A stretch of 31,080 nucleotides of DNA from Chloroflexota bacterium (lineage in GTDB: Bacteria > Chloroflexota > Anaerolineae > Anaerolineales > Anaerolineaceae). Below are positions 16,644 through 26,567 of the stretch, in pieces (position 1 is the stretch's first letter; each line of letters begins with the position of its first letter). Position numbers and translations under genes: made by a program. Location: contig JAJUJY010000034.1 in assembly GCA_029265085.1 (NCBI GenBank), positions 1-31,080 on the forward strand, written 5' to 3'. The notes below the pieces were generated by a model. That model saw only the letters and a program-made list of their open reading frames with translations, did no database searches and was not told the DNA's origin.

Positions 16644-18638
16644 TCATCGAATGATCAGGTACAACAGAATGGCCACCACACCCACCAGGATGGTGAGTGC
16701 GTAGCTGCGCACATAACCGTTTTGAATCTTACGCCAGGATTGCGCCAGCCAGGCTGTGCCGCTTCCGAGCGCGTTCACAAAACCGTCAATCACACCCTGG
16801 TCCACTGGCTGAGCAAAGAATTTCGCCAGGGCGGCATAAGGGCGTAAGATCACTGCCTGGTACAGCTCATCGACCCACCATTTGTTTTGCATGCCTTTAA
16901 AGATCGGTCCAAGCAGTGCAGCCATTGGGTCCGGGTCGGCCGCTGCCAGTTGCGGCTTGCGCCCGTAGAAGAACCAGGAAACCAGCAAACCAAACAAGGC
17001 CACAGCCAGCGAAGTGAGCGCAATAGATAATACAAACTTTGCCGGTTCGCCGCCGCCCAGGGTATGCTCCAGCCAGGTTTCCAACCAATGCGTGCCGGGC
17101 AGATTGAGTAAGCCGCCAAATGCGGAAAGCAGCGCCAGCACCACCAGGGGCAGGGTCACCACCAGCGGGCTTTCTTGCGCCTTTTCGGCCGCTTCCGTCC
17201 GCGCCGGGCCAAAGAAGACCATCAAAATCTGCCGCCCCATATAAAAGGCTGTAAAGAAAGCCGCGATCACCAACAAGATAAACACCGCCGGGAATTTTTG
17301 GCTGGCCGCTGCCAGAATCTCATCCTTTGAGAAGAACCCCGCCAGCGGTGCAATTCCCGATAAGGCCAGCGCGCCAATCAAATACACCCAGAAAGTCAGC
17401 GGCATCCGCTTGCGCATCCCGCCCATATTGCGCATGTCCTGCGGATCAAATGAATGAGCGCCATGACCACCATGCCCGCCATGAGCGTGCTCGTGGCCGT
17501 GTTCCATGCCCAAAATCACCGAGCCAGCCGCCAGAAAGAGCAGCGCTTTAAAGAAAGCGTGCGTCACCAGGTGGAAGATACCCGCCACCGTTGCGCCCAT
17601 GCCTACCGCAGCCACCATAAAGCCTAACTGGCTGATGGTAGAATAGGCCAGCACCTTCTTGATGTCAAACTGTCCAACGGCAATCGTGGCGGCAAACAAA
17701 GCCGTCAGTCCGCCAACCCAGGTCACCACAGCCTGAGCTGTTGGCACTTCCACGTACAAAGCCTGCGAGCGGGCTACCAGGTACACACCGGCTGTCACCA
17801 TCGTGGCCGCATGGATCAGCGCCGAAACCGGCGTTGGGCCTGCCATCGCATCGGGCAGCCAGACATACAGCGGGAGTTGTGCAGATTTTCCGGTGACACC
17901 CAGGAGCATGAACAAGGTAATCGCCAGGATCACACCTGGGGCAGCAGCCGCCACCGCCGGAGCCTGAGCAAACACTTCCGCAAAATTAAAGGTGCCAAAG
18001 TTCGCAAAAATCAGGAATAGGGCAATCAGCAGGCCAAAGTCACCCACGCGGTTGACCACAAATGCTTTTTTGGCTGCCTGTGCGTTGGCAATTCCGTCCG
18101 CGCCTTTTTCAAACCAGAAGCCGATCAACAAATAAGAGCATAAACCAACGCCTTCCCAGCCAACAAACAGCATCAAGAAGTTATCCGCGCTGACCAGGAT
18201 CATCATCGCTGCGATGAACAGATTCAAATACACAAAGAATCGGCGGAAGCGGCCGGGGTCGTCATTGTGGCGCACATCGGCGTGCATGTAGCCGATAGAA
18301 TAAATGTGGATCAAGGTACCCACACCAGAAACCACCAGCATCATCACCACGGCCAGGGTGTCCACGCGGAAAGTCCAGCTTACATCCAGTGTGCCGGTAG
18401 AAATCCACTCCGCCAGGGTAAAGGTGCCGCCGCCCGGTGCGCGGGTCAGTCCAACCGCCAGCAGCACCGAAACAACAAAGGCCAGGCCGCTGGCCAGACT
18501 GCCAATGATCCCCACGCCTTTTTCTCCGGCACGCTTGCCAACCAGCAGGTTGAGCAGCAAGCCAATGACCGGGAAAAAGACCACCCAGGGAACCAGGCTA
18601 AATAAAGGGTCAGATGAGGAAATTTCGCTCAAAAACAT
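16644..18638 (-). CDS. nuoL: NADH-quinone oxidoreductase subunit L
   Basis: The distal antiporter-like subunit of complex I, 664 residues, a usual length. The channel residues Glu162 (VGWEGVGLCSYLLIGFW), Lys251 (TGKSAQLPLYVWLPDAM) and His276 (ALIHAATMVTAGVY) are present, as is VNRVGDFG around 195-202. The C-terminal 100 residues supply the amphipathic lateral helix and the extra last membrane helix expected of NuoL. An odd feature is a histidine-rich loop at 380-395 with seven His in sixteen residues, just before QDMRNMGGMRKRMP. ATG start with AGGA eight bases upstream, 5 bases after nuoK. Confidence 0.97.
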   Translation of the reverse strand: MFLSEISSSDPLFSLVPWVVFFPVIGLLLNLLVGKRAGEKGVGIIGSLASGLAFVVSVLLAVGLTRAPGGGTFTLAEWISTGTLDVSWTFRVDTLAVVMMLVVSGVGTLIHIYSIGYMHADVRHNDDPGRFRRFFVYLNLFIAAMMILVSADNFLMLFVGWEGVGLCSYLLIGFWFEKGADGIANAQAAKKAFVVNRVGDFGLLIALFLIFANFGTFNFAEVFAQAPAVAAAAPGVILAITLFMLLGVTGKSAQLPLYVWLPDAMAGPTPVSALIHAATMVTAGVYLVARSQALYVEVPTAQAVVTWVGGLTALFAATIAVGQFDIKKVLAYSTISQLGFMVAAVGMGATVAGIFHLVTHAFFKALLFLAAGSVILGMEHGHEHAHGGHGGHGAHSFDPQDMRNMGGMRKRMPLTFWVYLIGALALSGIAPLAGFFSKDEILAAASQKFPAVFILLVIAAFFTAFYMGRQILMVFFGPARTEAAEKAQESPLVVTLPLVVLALLSAFGGLLNLPGTHWLETWLEHTLGGGEPAKFVLSIALTSLAVALFGLLVSWFFYGRKPQLAAADPDPMAALLGPIFKGMQNKWWVDELYQAVILRPYAALAKFFAQPVDQGVIDGFVNALGSGTAWLAQSWRKIQNGYVRSYALTILVGVVAILLYLIIR

Positions 18639-18643
18639 GGCGC

Positions 18644-18943
18644 TTATCCTTTCAAGGAACTCATCTGATCCAGGTCAATTGTGTGCTTGGCACGGAAAAT
18701 TGCCACCATCAAAGCCAAACCCACTGCCACTTCTGCTGCCGCGGTTGTCATCACAAAAAAGACAAACAACTCACCGTCCAGCACCTTGTAATAGGCCGCA
18801 AAAGCCACAAACACCAGGTTGGCGGCATTGAACATCAGCTCCAGGGCCATAAAGACAACCAGCGGATTGCGGCGCATCAGCACGCCCAAAATTCCCAGCG
18901 TAAACATAATTGCGGAGAGAGCAAGATAATAAACAATCGGCAT
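18644..18943 (-). CDS. nuoK: NADH-quinone oxidoreductase subunit K
   Basis: Small 99-residue complex I membrane subunit with three helices, the normal size. Conserved glutamates that carry protons lie in helix 2 (FMALELMFNAANLVFVAFA) and helix 3 (FVMTTAAAEVAVGLALMVAI). ATG start after GGAGG. It begins two bases after the nuoJ stop and ends five before nuoL, consistent with tight operon coupling. Homologous to MrpC of sodium/proton antiporters, but the context makes NuoK certain. Confidence 0.97.
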   Translation of the reverse strand: MPIVYYLALSAIMFTLGILGVLMRRNPLVVFMALELMFNAANLVFVAFAAYYKVLDGELFVFFVMTTAAAEVAVGLALMVAIFRAKHTIDLDQMSSLKG

Positions 18944-18945
18944 GG

Positions 18946-19503
18946 TTAAACCTCCTTCGGCTCTTCCGGACGAGTTTGAACCACATCCCGGCGAGAGGGC
19001 TTATCCGTCTTGGTCAGGATGATCGCCCCAATTACGGCTGCTAACAAAATAAATGAGGTGATTTCAAAAGGCAGCAGGTATTTTTCAAACAACAGGGTAC
19101 CAATGGCTGCCGGGCTGGCAAAATCGAGTGAAACCGCCGGAATGGGGTCCAGGTTTCCGCCGCGCAGCAGCACATACAGCACAATTTCTGCCAAGAATGC
19201 CACACCCAACAAGACTCCCAACACCCGCTGGCCCCGCAAGGGTTCGCTCAACGGCAGGTGCTCTGCCCCCAACAACATGATTACAAACATAAACAACACC
19301 ATGATTGACCCGGCATAAACCGTCACCTGCGCCAGCGCGATGAACGGCGCGCCCAGGGCCAGGTACAACAGGCCAACCGCAACAAAATTAATCACCAGGA
19401 ACAGGGCTGCATACACCGCGTTGCGGCTGAGTAATAGCCCAATGGCTGAACCAACCACAACAAGCGCAAGAACCCCAAAGATGATGATGGCACCTATGGT
19501 CAT
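18946..19503 (-). CDS. nuoJ: NADH-quinone oxidoreductase subunit J
   Basis: Complex I membrane subunit of 185 residues with five hydrophobic helices, including the family segment LALGAPFIALAQVTVYAGSI followed by MVLFMFVIMLLGAEH. The polar tail (TKTDKPSRRDVVQTRPEEPKEV) after the last helix is typical of this variable subunit. ATG start with GGAGGG a few bases upstream. It sits between nuoI (11 bases) and nuoK (2 bases) in the standard order. Confidence 0.95.
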   Translation of the reverse strand: MTIGAIIIFGVLALVVVGSAIGLLLSRNAVYAALFLVINFVAVGLLYLALGAPFIALAQVTVYAGSIMVLFMFVIMLLGAEHLPLSEPLRGQRVLGVLLGVAFLAEIVLYVLLRGGNLDPIPAVSLDFASPAAIGTLLFEKYLLPFEITSFILLAAVIGAIILTKTDKPSRRDVVQTRPEEPKEV

Positions 19504-19514
19504 TCCATCCCTCC

Positions 19515-20009
19515 CTAATCAGCCGGATCTTTCATAAGCGGCACCGAACGGGTAAATTGCCCGGGTTCGGTCTTTTGTGGAGTCGGTTTACCGTCCTGTG
19601 CCACCGGCTCCAGCAGCAATTCCTTGCCGTAGATCGACTGGTTACGATCCGTAAAGGATAATTCGTAATTATCACCCAACACAATTGCCTCTGTTGGGCA
19701 GGCATCTTCGCAAAAGCCGCAATAAATGCAGCGCAGCATGTTAATCTCGTACACGCGCGCATAGCGCTCGCCGGGAGAATAGCGCTCATCATCCGTGTTT
19801 TCCGCCGCTTCCACAAAGATCGCATCCGCCGGGCAAGCCGCCGCGCACAGCGCGCAGCCAATACATTTCTCCAGGCCGTTATCATACCGCTTGAGTACAT
19901 GCCGGCCGCGGAAACGTGCCCGCACAGGCCGTTTCTGTTCAGGATACTGGATGGTGACAGGCTTTTCAAAAATTAATGCCTTGAGGGTGGTTATCAGACC
20001 TTTAAACAT
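19515..20009 (-). CDS. nuoI: NADH-quinone oxidoreductase subunit I (2x[4Fe-4S] ferredoxin)
   Basis: Peripheral-arm subunit that carries clusters N6a and N6b, passing electrons toward NuoB. Both four-cysteine sets are intact: Cys49-52-55 with Cys59 ([12 protein letters not shown]) and Cys94-97-100 with Cys104 ([12 protein letters not shown]). The 164-residue length is normal. The C-terminal tail is Pro/Lys-rich and poorly conserved. The ATG has TAGGAGG nine bases upstream and lies only four bases after the nuoH stop, so translation is probably coupled. Confidence 0.97.
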   Translation of the reverse strand: MFKGLITTLKALIFEKPVTIQYPEQKRPVRARFRGRHVLKRYDNGLEKCIGCALCAAACPADAIFVEAAENTDDERYSPGERYARVYEINMLRCIYCGFCEDACPTEAIVLGDNYELSFTDRNQSIYGKELLLEPVAQDGKPTPQKTEPGQFTRSVPLMKDPAD

Positions 20010-20013
20010 CGCG

Positions 20014-21018
20014 CTAACCTCCTACCGCTACAATCACAATGGCCGTAATAATCACATTCAACAGGCCAATGGGGAACATAATTTTCCACCCCAACTGCAT
20101 TAGCCGGTCATAACGGATGCGCGGCAGGGTCGCCCGCACCCAAATCATAATAAACAACCAGATCGCCACTTTGATAAACAAATACAAGGGGCCTAACCCA
20201 GGCAGCTTATCCACAAACGGACCCCAGAACCCCCCCAGGAAGAGTGAAGAACCGATCATTGCCACCGCGATCATCTTGATATACTCGGCCATGAAGAACA
20301 AGGCAAACTTCATCCCCGAATATTCACTGTGATAACCGGCAGTCAATTCCTGCTCGGCTTCCGGCATATCAAACGGTGCGCGGTTAACTTCTGCCAGCGA
20401 GGAAATGAAGAACAAAATGAACCCGGCCGGCTGCAAAACGATATACCATAGATCGTGCTGTGCCCGGACGATATCCATAATGCTCATCGAACCCGCCAGC
20501 ATGATTGGGCCTACAAAAGACAGGCCCAAGGCCAGTTCGTAACTGATCATCTGCGCGGTAGCGCGCAGGCCGCCTAACGTGGCGTACTTGTTATTGGAAG
20601 ACCAGCCCGCCAGGGTAATACCATACACCGAGATGGAAGTGACTGCCATGATGTACAGTGCGCCAACATTGATATTCGCCAGCGAAAGCTGAATTTCCCG
20701 CCCACCGATTGTGATCGATTCTCCCCAGGGAACAACCGCGGTAATAATCAACGCGGGGATCACGGTAATAATCGGAGCGACAAAGAATATCAACCGGTCT
20801 GCATTTGCCGGAGTCAGTTCTTCTTTAAAGATCAACTTGATGGCATCCGCAATCGGCTGCAATGATCCAAACGGGCCAGCCCGGTTCGGTCCAATGCGGA
20901 CCTGCATCCGCGCCAACACCTTGCGCTCATACAGCGTGGTGTAAGCAAAGCCACCGGTCATCCCCAGGATGATGATCAACGATTTGATAATCCATTCCCA
21001 AATTAAGCCAGCATCCAT
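20014..21018 (-). CDS. nuoH: NADH-quinone oxidoreductase subunit H
   Basis: Membrane subunit that helps form the quinone chamber and links the two arms of complex I. The 334-residue protein has about eight helices and the family landmarks [20 protein letters not shown] (30-49), [17 protein letters not shown] and the acidic quinone-loop stretch [23 protein letters not shown] start with GAGAGGTG upstream, 12 bases after the nuoG stop. Complete and normal. Confidence 0.97.
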   Translation of the reverse strand: MDAGLIWEWIIKSLIIILGMTGGFAYTTLYERKVLARMQVRIGPNRAGPFGSLQPIADAIKLIFKEELTPANADRLIFFVAPIITVIPALIITAVVPWGESITIGGREIQLSLANINVGALYIMAVTSISVYGITLAGWSSNNKYATLGGLRATAQMISYELALGLSFVGPIMLAGSMSIMDIVRAQHDLWYIVLQPAGFILFFISSLAEVNRAPFDMPEAEQELTAGYHSEYSGMKFALFFMAEYIKMIAVAMIGSSLFLGGFWGPFVDKLPGLGPLYLFIKVAIWLFIMIWVRATLPRIRYDRLMQLGWKIMFPIGLLNVIITAIVIVAVGG

Positions 21019-21030
21019 GCGCGCACCTCT

Positions 21031-23502
21031 CTATTTGACCACCGGCTCAGCAGCCAGCTTAAGGATTTGGACTGTCTGCGGTTCGCGCACCGGCAAACCG
21101 ACACTGCGCGGGGCAACCAGAACACCTTCTGGCAGATTTTCGTCCAGCCGGACAGCCGCAGTTTCTTTCCAACCTGCGCCAGCCAGTTCCACCAACTCAC
21201 CGGCAGCAACCGCTAACCGGGCAGCTTCCGCCGGGTGCAGCCAGACTTCTTTCTTAGCCATGCGCTGGTGCAGCAAGGTTGTCGGCGTCAGGGTCTGCCC
21301 AAGATCATACAGCCGTGTCACCGGCACAATCCGCAAACCCGCTGACAGGGCAGGCAGTTTCGCCGCGCCTGGCAAGCTGCCCTGCGCAAGGCTCATTTGC
21401 AAACCCAGCCCCTGGCGGTTATCATAGCCAGTACCGCCGTAATACACATCTGCGCGGCCAATCAGCGGCCACTGTTCCGTCACTTCGCTCAACCGCTGGT
21501 AACTCATGCCGGCAAAGGCAGTCACCTGAGCAGCCATCTTCTTCATCACCAACGAGGCGGCGCGGCCTTCAATTTCTGCACCAACCAGCTTGCCAAGTTC
21601 AGCCGCGATTTCATAATCTGCTTTGGCCGAGGAAACCGGCATCAAGGCCGGGTAGAAGCGCTGCACGCGCCGTTCGCCGGAAGTAAACGTGCCTTCGCGC
21701 TCTGTCACCGGAAGCACCGGCAGTACTACATCCGCTCGTTTAGCCGTCTCCGTCAAGAAGAGTTCCTGTACCACCACAAACTGGGCGGCATCCACAGCCT
21801 GCGCCAACCGCGGATCATCACCCGCCGGGTCAGCCGCCGCAATCAACAACACGTTCGCCTGAGAGAGCACAGCCGCCAGATTTTCAGCAGGCCGGAAACC
21901 CAATTCCCAGGCGCCTTGCGTATTGGCCTGCGGCCAAACCGCCACCAGACCGTTATTCACTTTGCCAGCCCGGTTGGTTTGGGCCAGCACACTTGCGGCG
22001 GTTTGCGCCAGCGCAGTACTTTCCCGCAGCCCCATGCCCTCGCTGCCGTAGAAAACAACGGTGTTATCAGCTTCGCTAAAGGCCTGAACCGCTGCCTGCC
22101 AACCTGTATTAACCGTCGCATTGGGTAAGAAGGAAGCCATCGCAGCCGATTCTTCACCATATGCATAGCGCAAAACGTGCGCAGCAAATTTATCCAGGCG
22201 GGTAGCGCGCGGGTTGGCCACAATCAGGGTAGCGCCGCGTTTGGCCGCCTCTTTCACCCGCAGCCACCACAGCGGAGCTTCCTCGTGCAGGTCGCTGCCA
22301 ATGACCAGGATGGCTGAGCCTTTTCCCAGGTCTCCCAGGTTGCTGCCCGGTGTCAGGCCAAACTGGCTGACCAGGTCGCCGCCGCCCATATCGCTGTAGA
22401 GAACCGCCTGTCCATTTTGTGCAGCTGTTAATTGCTGAACATTGAACAAATCTTCATTTGCCAACCGGCCGCCTGCCAGAGTCACCAGACCGGCACCGTG
22501 GAGCTGCGCTGCCACTTTGGCCAGAGCCTCATCCCAGCTCGCCGGGACCAGTTCCTCCCCTTTGCGCACCAGCGGCTGCGACAGGCGCTGGCTGCTTTCG
22601 GTATAGTGATAACCAAAACGGCCTTTATCACAAATCCAGATTTCGTTCACCGCTTCATTTTGGCGCGGCATGACGCGCTTGACCACCCATTTGCCGTCCG
22701 CCTTGGCTTCGCGGCGCACATTCAAGGTAATGTTGCAGCCCACCGGGCAGTGCGTGCAGATGGATGCCACCGATTTTAACTCCCAGGGACGCGCACCAAA
22801 ACGAAAATCAGCAGTGGTCAGTGCGCCAACCGGACAAATGTCGGTGGTGTTGCCGGAAAAGATCGAATCAAATCCCGGCTCGGAAAACGTGGTAATTTCC
22901 AAAGAGCGGCCGCGGTTATAAAAGCCAATTACGGCATCATCGGCAATCACATCCTGGAAGCGCACACAGCGCGCGCACTGAATGCAGCGCTCGCGATCCA
23001 GGTATATTAAATCACCCAGCGGCACATGCTTGGCAAGGTGTTTTTTATCTTCTAAATAAAAGCGGGATTCACCTGGACCAAACCCCATCGTCAGGTTTTG
23101 CAGCGGGCATTCGCCGCCTTTATCGCAAATCGGGCAATCTAAGGGGTGTGAGGTGAGAATGAACTCAACCACTTCTTTGCGTGCAGCGGTGACTGGCTGT
23201 GTATCCGTCCGCACAACCATTCCCTCGCTGACCGGGGTCGTACAGGCTGTTTCCAGCTTTGGTCCGAATTGAAGTTTGGGCGTTCCATCCGCCTCTAAAA
23301 CGGGCTGACCGGTCGCGCGGTCGATCTGCGGGCGGCCAATATCCACCAGGCACATCCGGCACATTCCCACCGGCTCCATTTTGGGGTGATAGCAAAAGAC
23401 CGGAATATCGTTTCCGATTTTCTTGGCCGCATCCACTACCAGGGTCCCCTGCGGTACGGTGACTTGCTGTCCGTCAATGATCAGATTTACCATTTTTGGC
23501 AT
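21031..23502 (-). CDS. nuoG: NADH-quinone oxidoreductase subunit G
   Basis: Large electron-transfer subunit. The start chosen is the ATG at 23502 with GAGGTG upstream, giving 823 residues; the frame is open to 23568 over nuoF. Ligands are all present: [2Fe-2S] N1b Cys37, 48, 51, 87; N5 His119, Cys123, 126, 132; N4 Cys173, 176, 179, 223; and the optional N7 set Cys249, 252, 256, 291. The rest is a molybdopterin-oxidoreductase-like domain, which in complex I holds no molybdenum, with normal features such as VVLPVLPVTEREGTFTSGERRVQ. It lies 49 bases after nuoF. Keeping N7 resembles Thermus and E. coli NuoG. Confidence 0.96.
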   Translation of the reverse strand: MPKMVNLIIDGQQVTVPQGTLVVDAAKKIGNDIPVFCYHPKMEPVGMCRMCLVDIGRPQIDRATGQPVLEADGTPKLQFGPKLETACTTPVSEGMVVRTDTQPVTAARKEVVEFILTSHPLDCPICDKGGECPLQNLTMGFGPGESRFYLEDKKHLAKHVPLGDLIYLDRERCIQCARCVRFQDVIADDAVIGFYNRGRSLEITTFSEPGFDSIFSGNTTDICPVGALTTADFRFGARPWELKSVASICTHCPVGCNITLNVRREAKADGKWVVKRVMPRQNEAVNEIWICDKGRFGYHYTESSQRLSQPLVRKGEELVPASWDEALAKVAAQLHGAGLVTLAGGRLANEDLFNVQQLTAAQNGQAVLYSDMGGGDLVSQFGLTPGSNLGDLGKGSAILVIGSDLHEEAPLWWLRVKEAAKRGATLIVANPRATRLDKFAAHVLRYAYGEESAAMASFLPNATVNTGWQAAVQAFSEADNTVVFYGSEGMGLRESTALAQTAASVLAQTNRAGKVNNGLVAVWPQANTQGAWELGFRPAENLAAVLSQANVLLIAAADPAGDDPRLAQAVDAAQFVVVQELFLTETAKRADVVLPVLPVTEREGTFTSGERRVQRFYPALMPVSSAKADYEIAAELGKLVGAEIEGRAASLVMKKMAAQVTAFAGMSYQRLSEVTEQWPLIGRADVYYGGTGYDNRQGLGLQMSLAQGSLPGAAKLPALSAGLRIVPVTRLYDLGQTLTPTTLLHQRMAKKEVWLHPAEAARLAVAAGELVELAGAGWKETAAVRLDENLPEGVLVAPRSVGLPVREPQTVQILKLAAEPVVK

Positions 23503-23551
23503 ACGCACACCTCGGCTGAGAGGCTCAGGGCTTGCGCCCCGCCTCATCGCT

Positions 23552-24808
23552 CTATCCTCTACTCTCAATACGCGTTAAAAAGTCCTCGCGGAACTTCTCA
23601 ATGCTGGTCACAACAGCCATGGTGGAAAATTCACCCAGGGCGCACAGGCATTTGTTTTGCATCTGGCGAGCCACCTGATCTAACAACAGCACATCTTGCT
23701 GGCTGCCTTTTCCATCCGCTATGCGTTTGGCGATATGGCTCATCCAGTAGGTGCCTTCCCGGCAGGGAGTGCACTTGCCGCAGGATTCATGCTTGAAGAA
23801 GCTGACGGTTTTTTCTGCCAGCCAGGCCATGTTCACCGTCTCATCCAGCACAATCACCGATGCAGAACCCAAAGACGCGCCTAATTTGACCACCGATTCG
23901 TAATCCATCGGTGTATCCAGGGCGGCCTCATCCGCCAGGATCATCGCGGAAGACGCACCCGCCGCCATAATCGCTTTGATTTTGCGTCCTTCCGGAATGC
24001 CGCCCCCGTGGGTGTAAATCAATTCCCGGAAAGTTGTACCCAGGGGCAGTTCGTAATTTCCCGGCTTGTTCACATTCCCAGACAGGCTGAAGATTTTCAC
24101 ACCCGGACTTTTCTCGGTGCCAAAATCACGGTACCAGGCCGGACCGTGCTCCACAATGGGGGGCAGGTTGGCCAGGGTTTCTACGTTGTTAATCACAGTT
24201 GGCCTGGCATATAACCCCGCCACCGCCGGGAAAGGCGGGCGCAGGCGCGGCTGGCCTAATTTCCCCTCCAATGATTCCAGCAGCGCCGTCTCTTCACCAC
24301 AGATGTACGCGCCTGCTCCAAGGTGGGTATACAGGCGCAGCGAATAACCGGTGCCAAATAGATTCTCACCCAACAGTCCGGCGGCTTCCAATTCAGCAAT
24401 GCGCTGGTCCAACTGGCGGGCAATATTCCAAAACTCGCCGCGCAGATACACATACGCCGCATGCGCCTGAACGGCAAACGAGGCAATCATCAATCCTTCC
24501 AGGAACTGGAAGGGATTGGCTTCCAACAGCTCGCGGTCTTTAAATGTGCCGGGTTCGGATTCATCCGCATTGGCTACGACATAATGCGGCCAGATCGTAT
24601 TGGGCAAAAAGGCCCATTTCATACCGGTGGGGAAGCCCGCCCCGCCGCGGCCGCGCAGCCCTGAGTCTTTTACCTGCTGGATAATTTCTTCCGGTTTCAG
24701 CGTGGTAACGGCCTTCTTAAAGGCTTCAAAACCGCCGTGTTTAAGATAAACCGGCAGCTGGTCCAGATTTTCGATCTCACGGTGGCGCAACAGAACATAT
24801 TGGCTCAT
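23552..24808 (-). CDS. nuoF: NADH-quinone oxidoreductase subunit F (FMN and NADH site)
   Basis: The NADH-oxidising subunit that holds FMN and cluster N3. Residues 53-62 (GRGGAGFPTG) and 163-175 (LGAGAYICGEETA) form the FMN/NADH-binding fold. N3 ligands are Cys343, Cys346, Cys349 (ESCGKCTPCREG) and Cys389 (CLCALGEF). At 418 residues it is a standard stand-alone NuoF rather than the longer hydrogenase-type or fused form. ATG overlaps the nuoE stop as ATGA, indicating translational coupling. Its presence with nuoE and nuoG means this complex takes electrons from NADH rather than only from ferredoxin. Confidence 0.97.
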   Translation of the reverse strand: MSQYVLLRHREIENLDQLPVYLKHGGFEAFKKAVTTLKPEEIIQQVKDSGLRGRGGAGFPTGMKWAFLPNTIWPHYVVANADESEPGTFKDRELLEANPFQFLEGLMIASFAVQAHAAYVYLRGEFWNIARQLDQRIAELEAAGLLGENLFGTGYSLRLYTHLGAGAYICGEETALLESLEGKLGQPRLRPPFPAVAGLYARPTVINNVETLANLPPIVEHGPAWYRDFGTEKSPGVKIFSLSGNVNKPGNYELPLGTTFRELIYTHGGGIPEGRKIKAIMAAGASSAMILADEAALDTPMDYESVVKLGASLGSASVIVLDETVNMAWLAEKTVSFFKHESCGKCTPCREGTYWMSHIAKRIADGKGSQQDVLLLDQVARQMQNKCLCALGEFSTMAVVTSIEKFREDFLTRIESRG

Positions 24809-25326
24809 TGGGCAGCCTCCTTTTCCTGGGCGGCCTTTTGCCGCAAAGCCTCCAAAACAGCCAGAGCGGTTTCAACGGTCTGGTGCTCGTGGTAGCGGAT
24901 ATCGCCGTCACCCTGCACCTGGAACATCGGCGCCCGGTGGCAGGCTGCCAGGCATTTCACCTCTTCAATCACAAACAGGCCGTCTGCTGTGGTTTCCCCA
25001 GGTTTCACGTTCAGCGCTGCGCACAATTCGTGCAAGAATTTTTCTGCGCCGCGCAGTGCGCAGGGCAAATCGGTGCAAATTTGAATATGATAACGGCCTA
25101 AGGGCTTATCATAATACAGCGAGTAAAACCCAACCACCGAGGCCACATCCGTAATGGAGACGCCGACAATTTCAGAAATGTCTTTTAAGGCCTGCGCGGT
25201 AACATAACCCGGCTCGCGCTGCGCCAGATAGAGCAGCGGCATCACAGCGGAACGTTTAAACTCCGGCGGATACTTGGCCAAAATGGCCTGGACTTCATCA
25301 GGGTATTTTGTAAGCAGTTCGTTCAC
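24805..25326 (-). CDS. nuoE: NADH-quinone oxidoreductase subunit E ([2Fe-2S])
   Basis: Thioredoxin-fold subunit carrying cluster N1a. The four ligands are Cys84 and Cys89 (CTDLPCALRGAE) and Cys125 and Cys129 (EVKCLAACHRAPM). Length of 173 residues is typical. ATG overlaps the nuoD stop (ATGA) and its own stop overlaps the nuoF start, so D-E-F form a coupled block. The last residues (RQKAAQEKEAAQ) are a charged variable tail. Confidence 0.96.
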   Translation of the reverse strand: MNELLTKYPDEVQAILAKYPPEFKRSAVMPLLYLAQREPGYVTAQALKDISEIVGVSITDVASVVGFYSLYYDKPLGRYHIQICTDLPCALRGAEKFLHELCAALNVKPGETTADGLFVIEEVKCLAACHRAPMFQVQGDGDIRYHEHQTVETALAVLEALRQKAAQEKEAAQ

Positions 25327-26552
25327 CGGTCCGCATCTCCCAAAACAATATCAATAGATCCAATCACACCGACCACGTCCGCCACAAAGTGGTTGCGAGT
25401 CAGCAGGGGCATGATCTGCAAGTTTGCAAAGGATGGGGTATTCACATGCACACGGTACGGTTTCGGGCCGCCGTCACTTTCCATGTAGATTCCCAACTCG
25501 CCGCGCGGGCTTTCCGCCGCAGTGTACACAGAACCTTCCGGCGCATGGAAACCCTCGGTCCACAGTTTAAAGTGATGGATCAAGGCTTCCATGCTCACCC
25601 CCAGCTCAGAGCGGGGCGGCGGCACGTATTTGCGGTTATTCGAACGTACCGGGCCAAACGGCAGGCGGTCAATCGCCTGGCGAATAATCCGGGCAGACTG
25701 CCGCATTTCTTCCACCCGCACCAGGTAGCGCGCATAAATATCGCCTTCCTGGACAGTGGGAATATCAAACTGGTACTGGTCGTACCCGCTGTACGGGCGG
25801 ATCTTGCGCAGGTCATAGGCCATACCGCTGCCGCGCAGGATGGGACCGCTGATACCCCAGCGGATGCAATCTTCTTTGGAGATGACGCCAATGCCCTGGG
25901 TGCGTTCCAGGAATAACGAGTTGGTCGTCAGCATGGATTCGTACTCATCCAGGCGGCGCGGAATAATATCCAGGAAATGGCGCACCGCGGCTTCAAATTC
26001 TACCGGCACATCCCGCCACAACCCGCCGGGGCGGATATAGGTGGTCATCATCCGCTGGCCGGAAACCATCTCGAAAATATCCAGGATGATTTCACGCTCA
26101 CGCATGGCGTACAAGAAAACAGACATGGCCGCCAGGTCCAGGGAACTGGTTCCCACCCAGATCAAGTGAGAAGAAATGCGCTGCAGTTCAGCCAGGATCA
26201 CCCGGATTGCCTGCGCACGGGGCGGCACATCCAGATCCAGCAGTTTTTCGACCGCCATTGAATACACCAGGTTATTCCCCAATGGATTGGTGTAATCCAG
26301 GCGGTCCACCATCACCTCAGCCTGTTGGTAGGTTTTGGATTCCATGTTTTTCTCTACGCCCGTATGCAGGAAACCAATATCCGGGATGCAGTTTAAAACA
26401 ATTTCGCCATCTAATTCCAGCAAAAGACGCAGCACACCATGCGTACTGGGATGCTGCGGCCCCATATTCAAAAGCATTGTCTCGCCAGTGCGCGCCCGTT
26501 CAGACACCAGGTGGCGAAGCTCATCAATCGTTACTTCTCGAATATTGCTCAT
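25323..26552 (-). CDS. nuoD: NADH-quinone oxidoreductase subunit D (49-kDa, quinone site)
   Basis: Quinone-binding subunit of the peripheral arm, related to the large subunit of NiFe hydrogenases but lacking its metal cysteines. Family landmarks are MGPQHPSTHGVLR at about 30-42, GFLHTGVEKNMESKTYQQA, and the C-terminal FVADVVGVIGSIDIVLGDAD. At 409 residues it is stand-alone, not fused with NuoC. ATG start follows AAGGAG. It lies 15 bases after nuoC and overlaps nuoE by four bases. Confidence 0.97.
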   Translation of the reverse strand: MSNIREVTIDELRHLVSERARTGETMLLNMGPQHPSTHGVLRLLLELDGEIVLNCIPDIGFLHTGVEKNMESKTYQQAEVMVDRLDYTNPLGNNLVYSMAVEKLLDLDVPPRAQAIRVILAELQRISSHLIWVGTSSLDLAAMSVFLYAMREREIILDIFEMVSGQRMMTTYIRPGGLWRDVPVEFEAAVRHFLDIIPRRLDEYESMLTTNSLFLERTQGIGVISKEDCIRWGISGPILRGSGMAYDLRKIRPYSGYDQYQFDIPTVQEGDIYARYLVRVEEMRQSARIIRQAIDRLPFGPVRSNNRKYVPPPRSELGVSMEALIHHFKLWTEGFHAPEGSVYTAAESPRGELGIYMESDGGPKPYRVHVNTPSFANLQIMPLLTRNHFVADVVGVIGSIDIVLGDADR

Positions 26553-26567
26553 GCTCGCTCCTTGCCC

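Noticed and set aside
21397..22128. Plus-strand open frame of 243 codons opposite nuoG
   Set aside because: Antisense to the conserved nuoG coding region, His/Arg/Gln-rich composition, no start signal.
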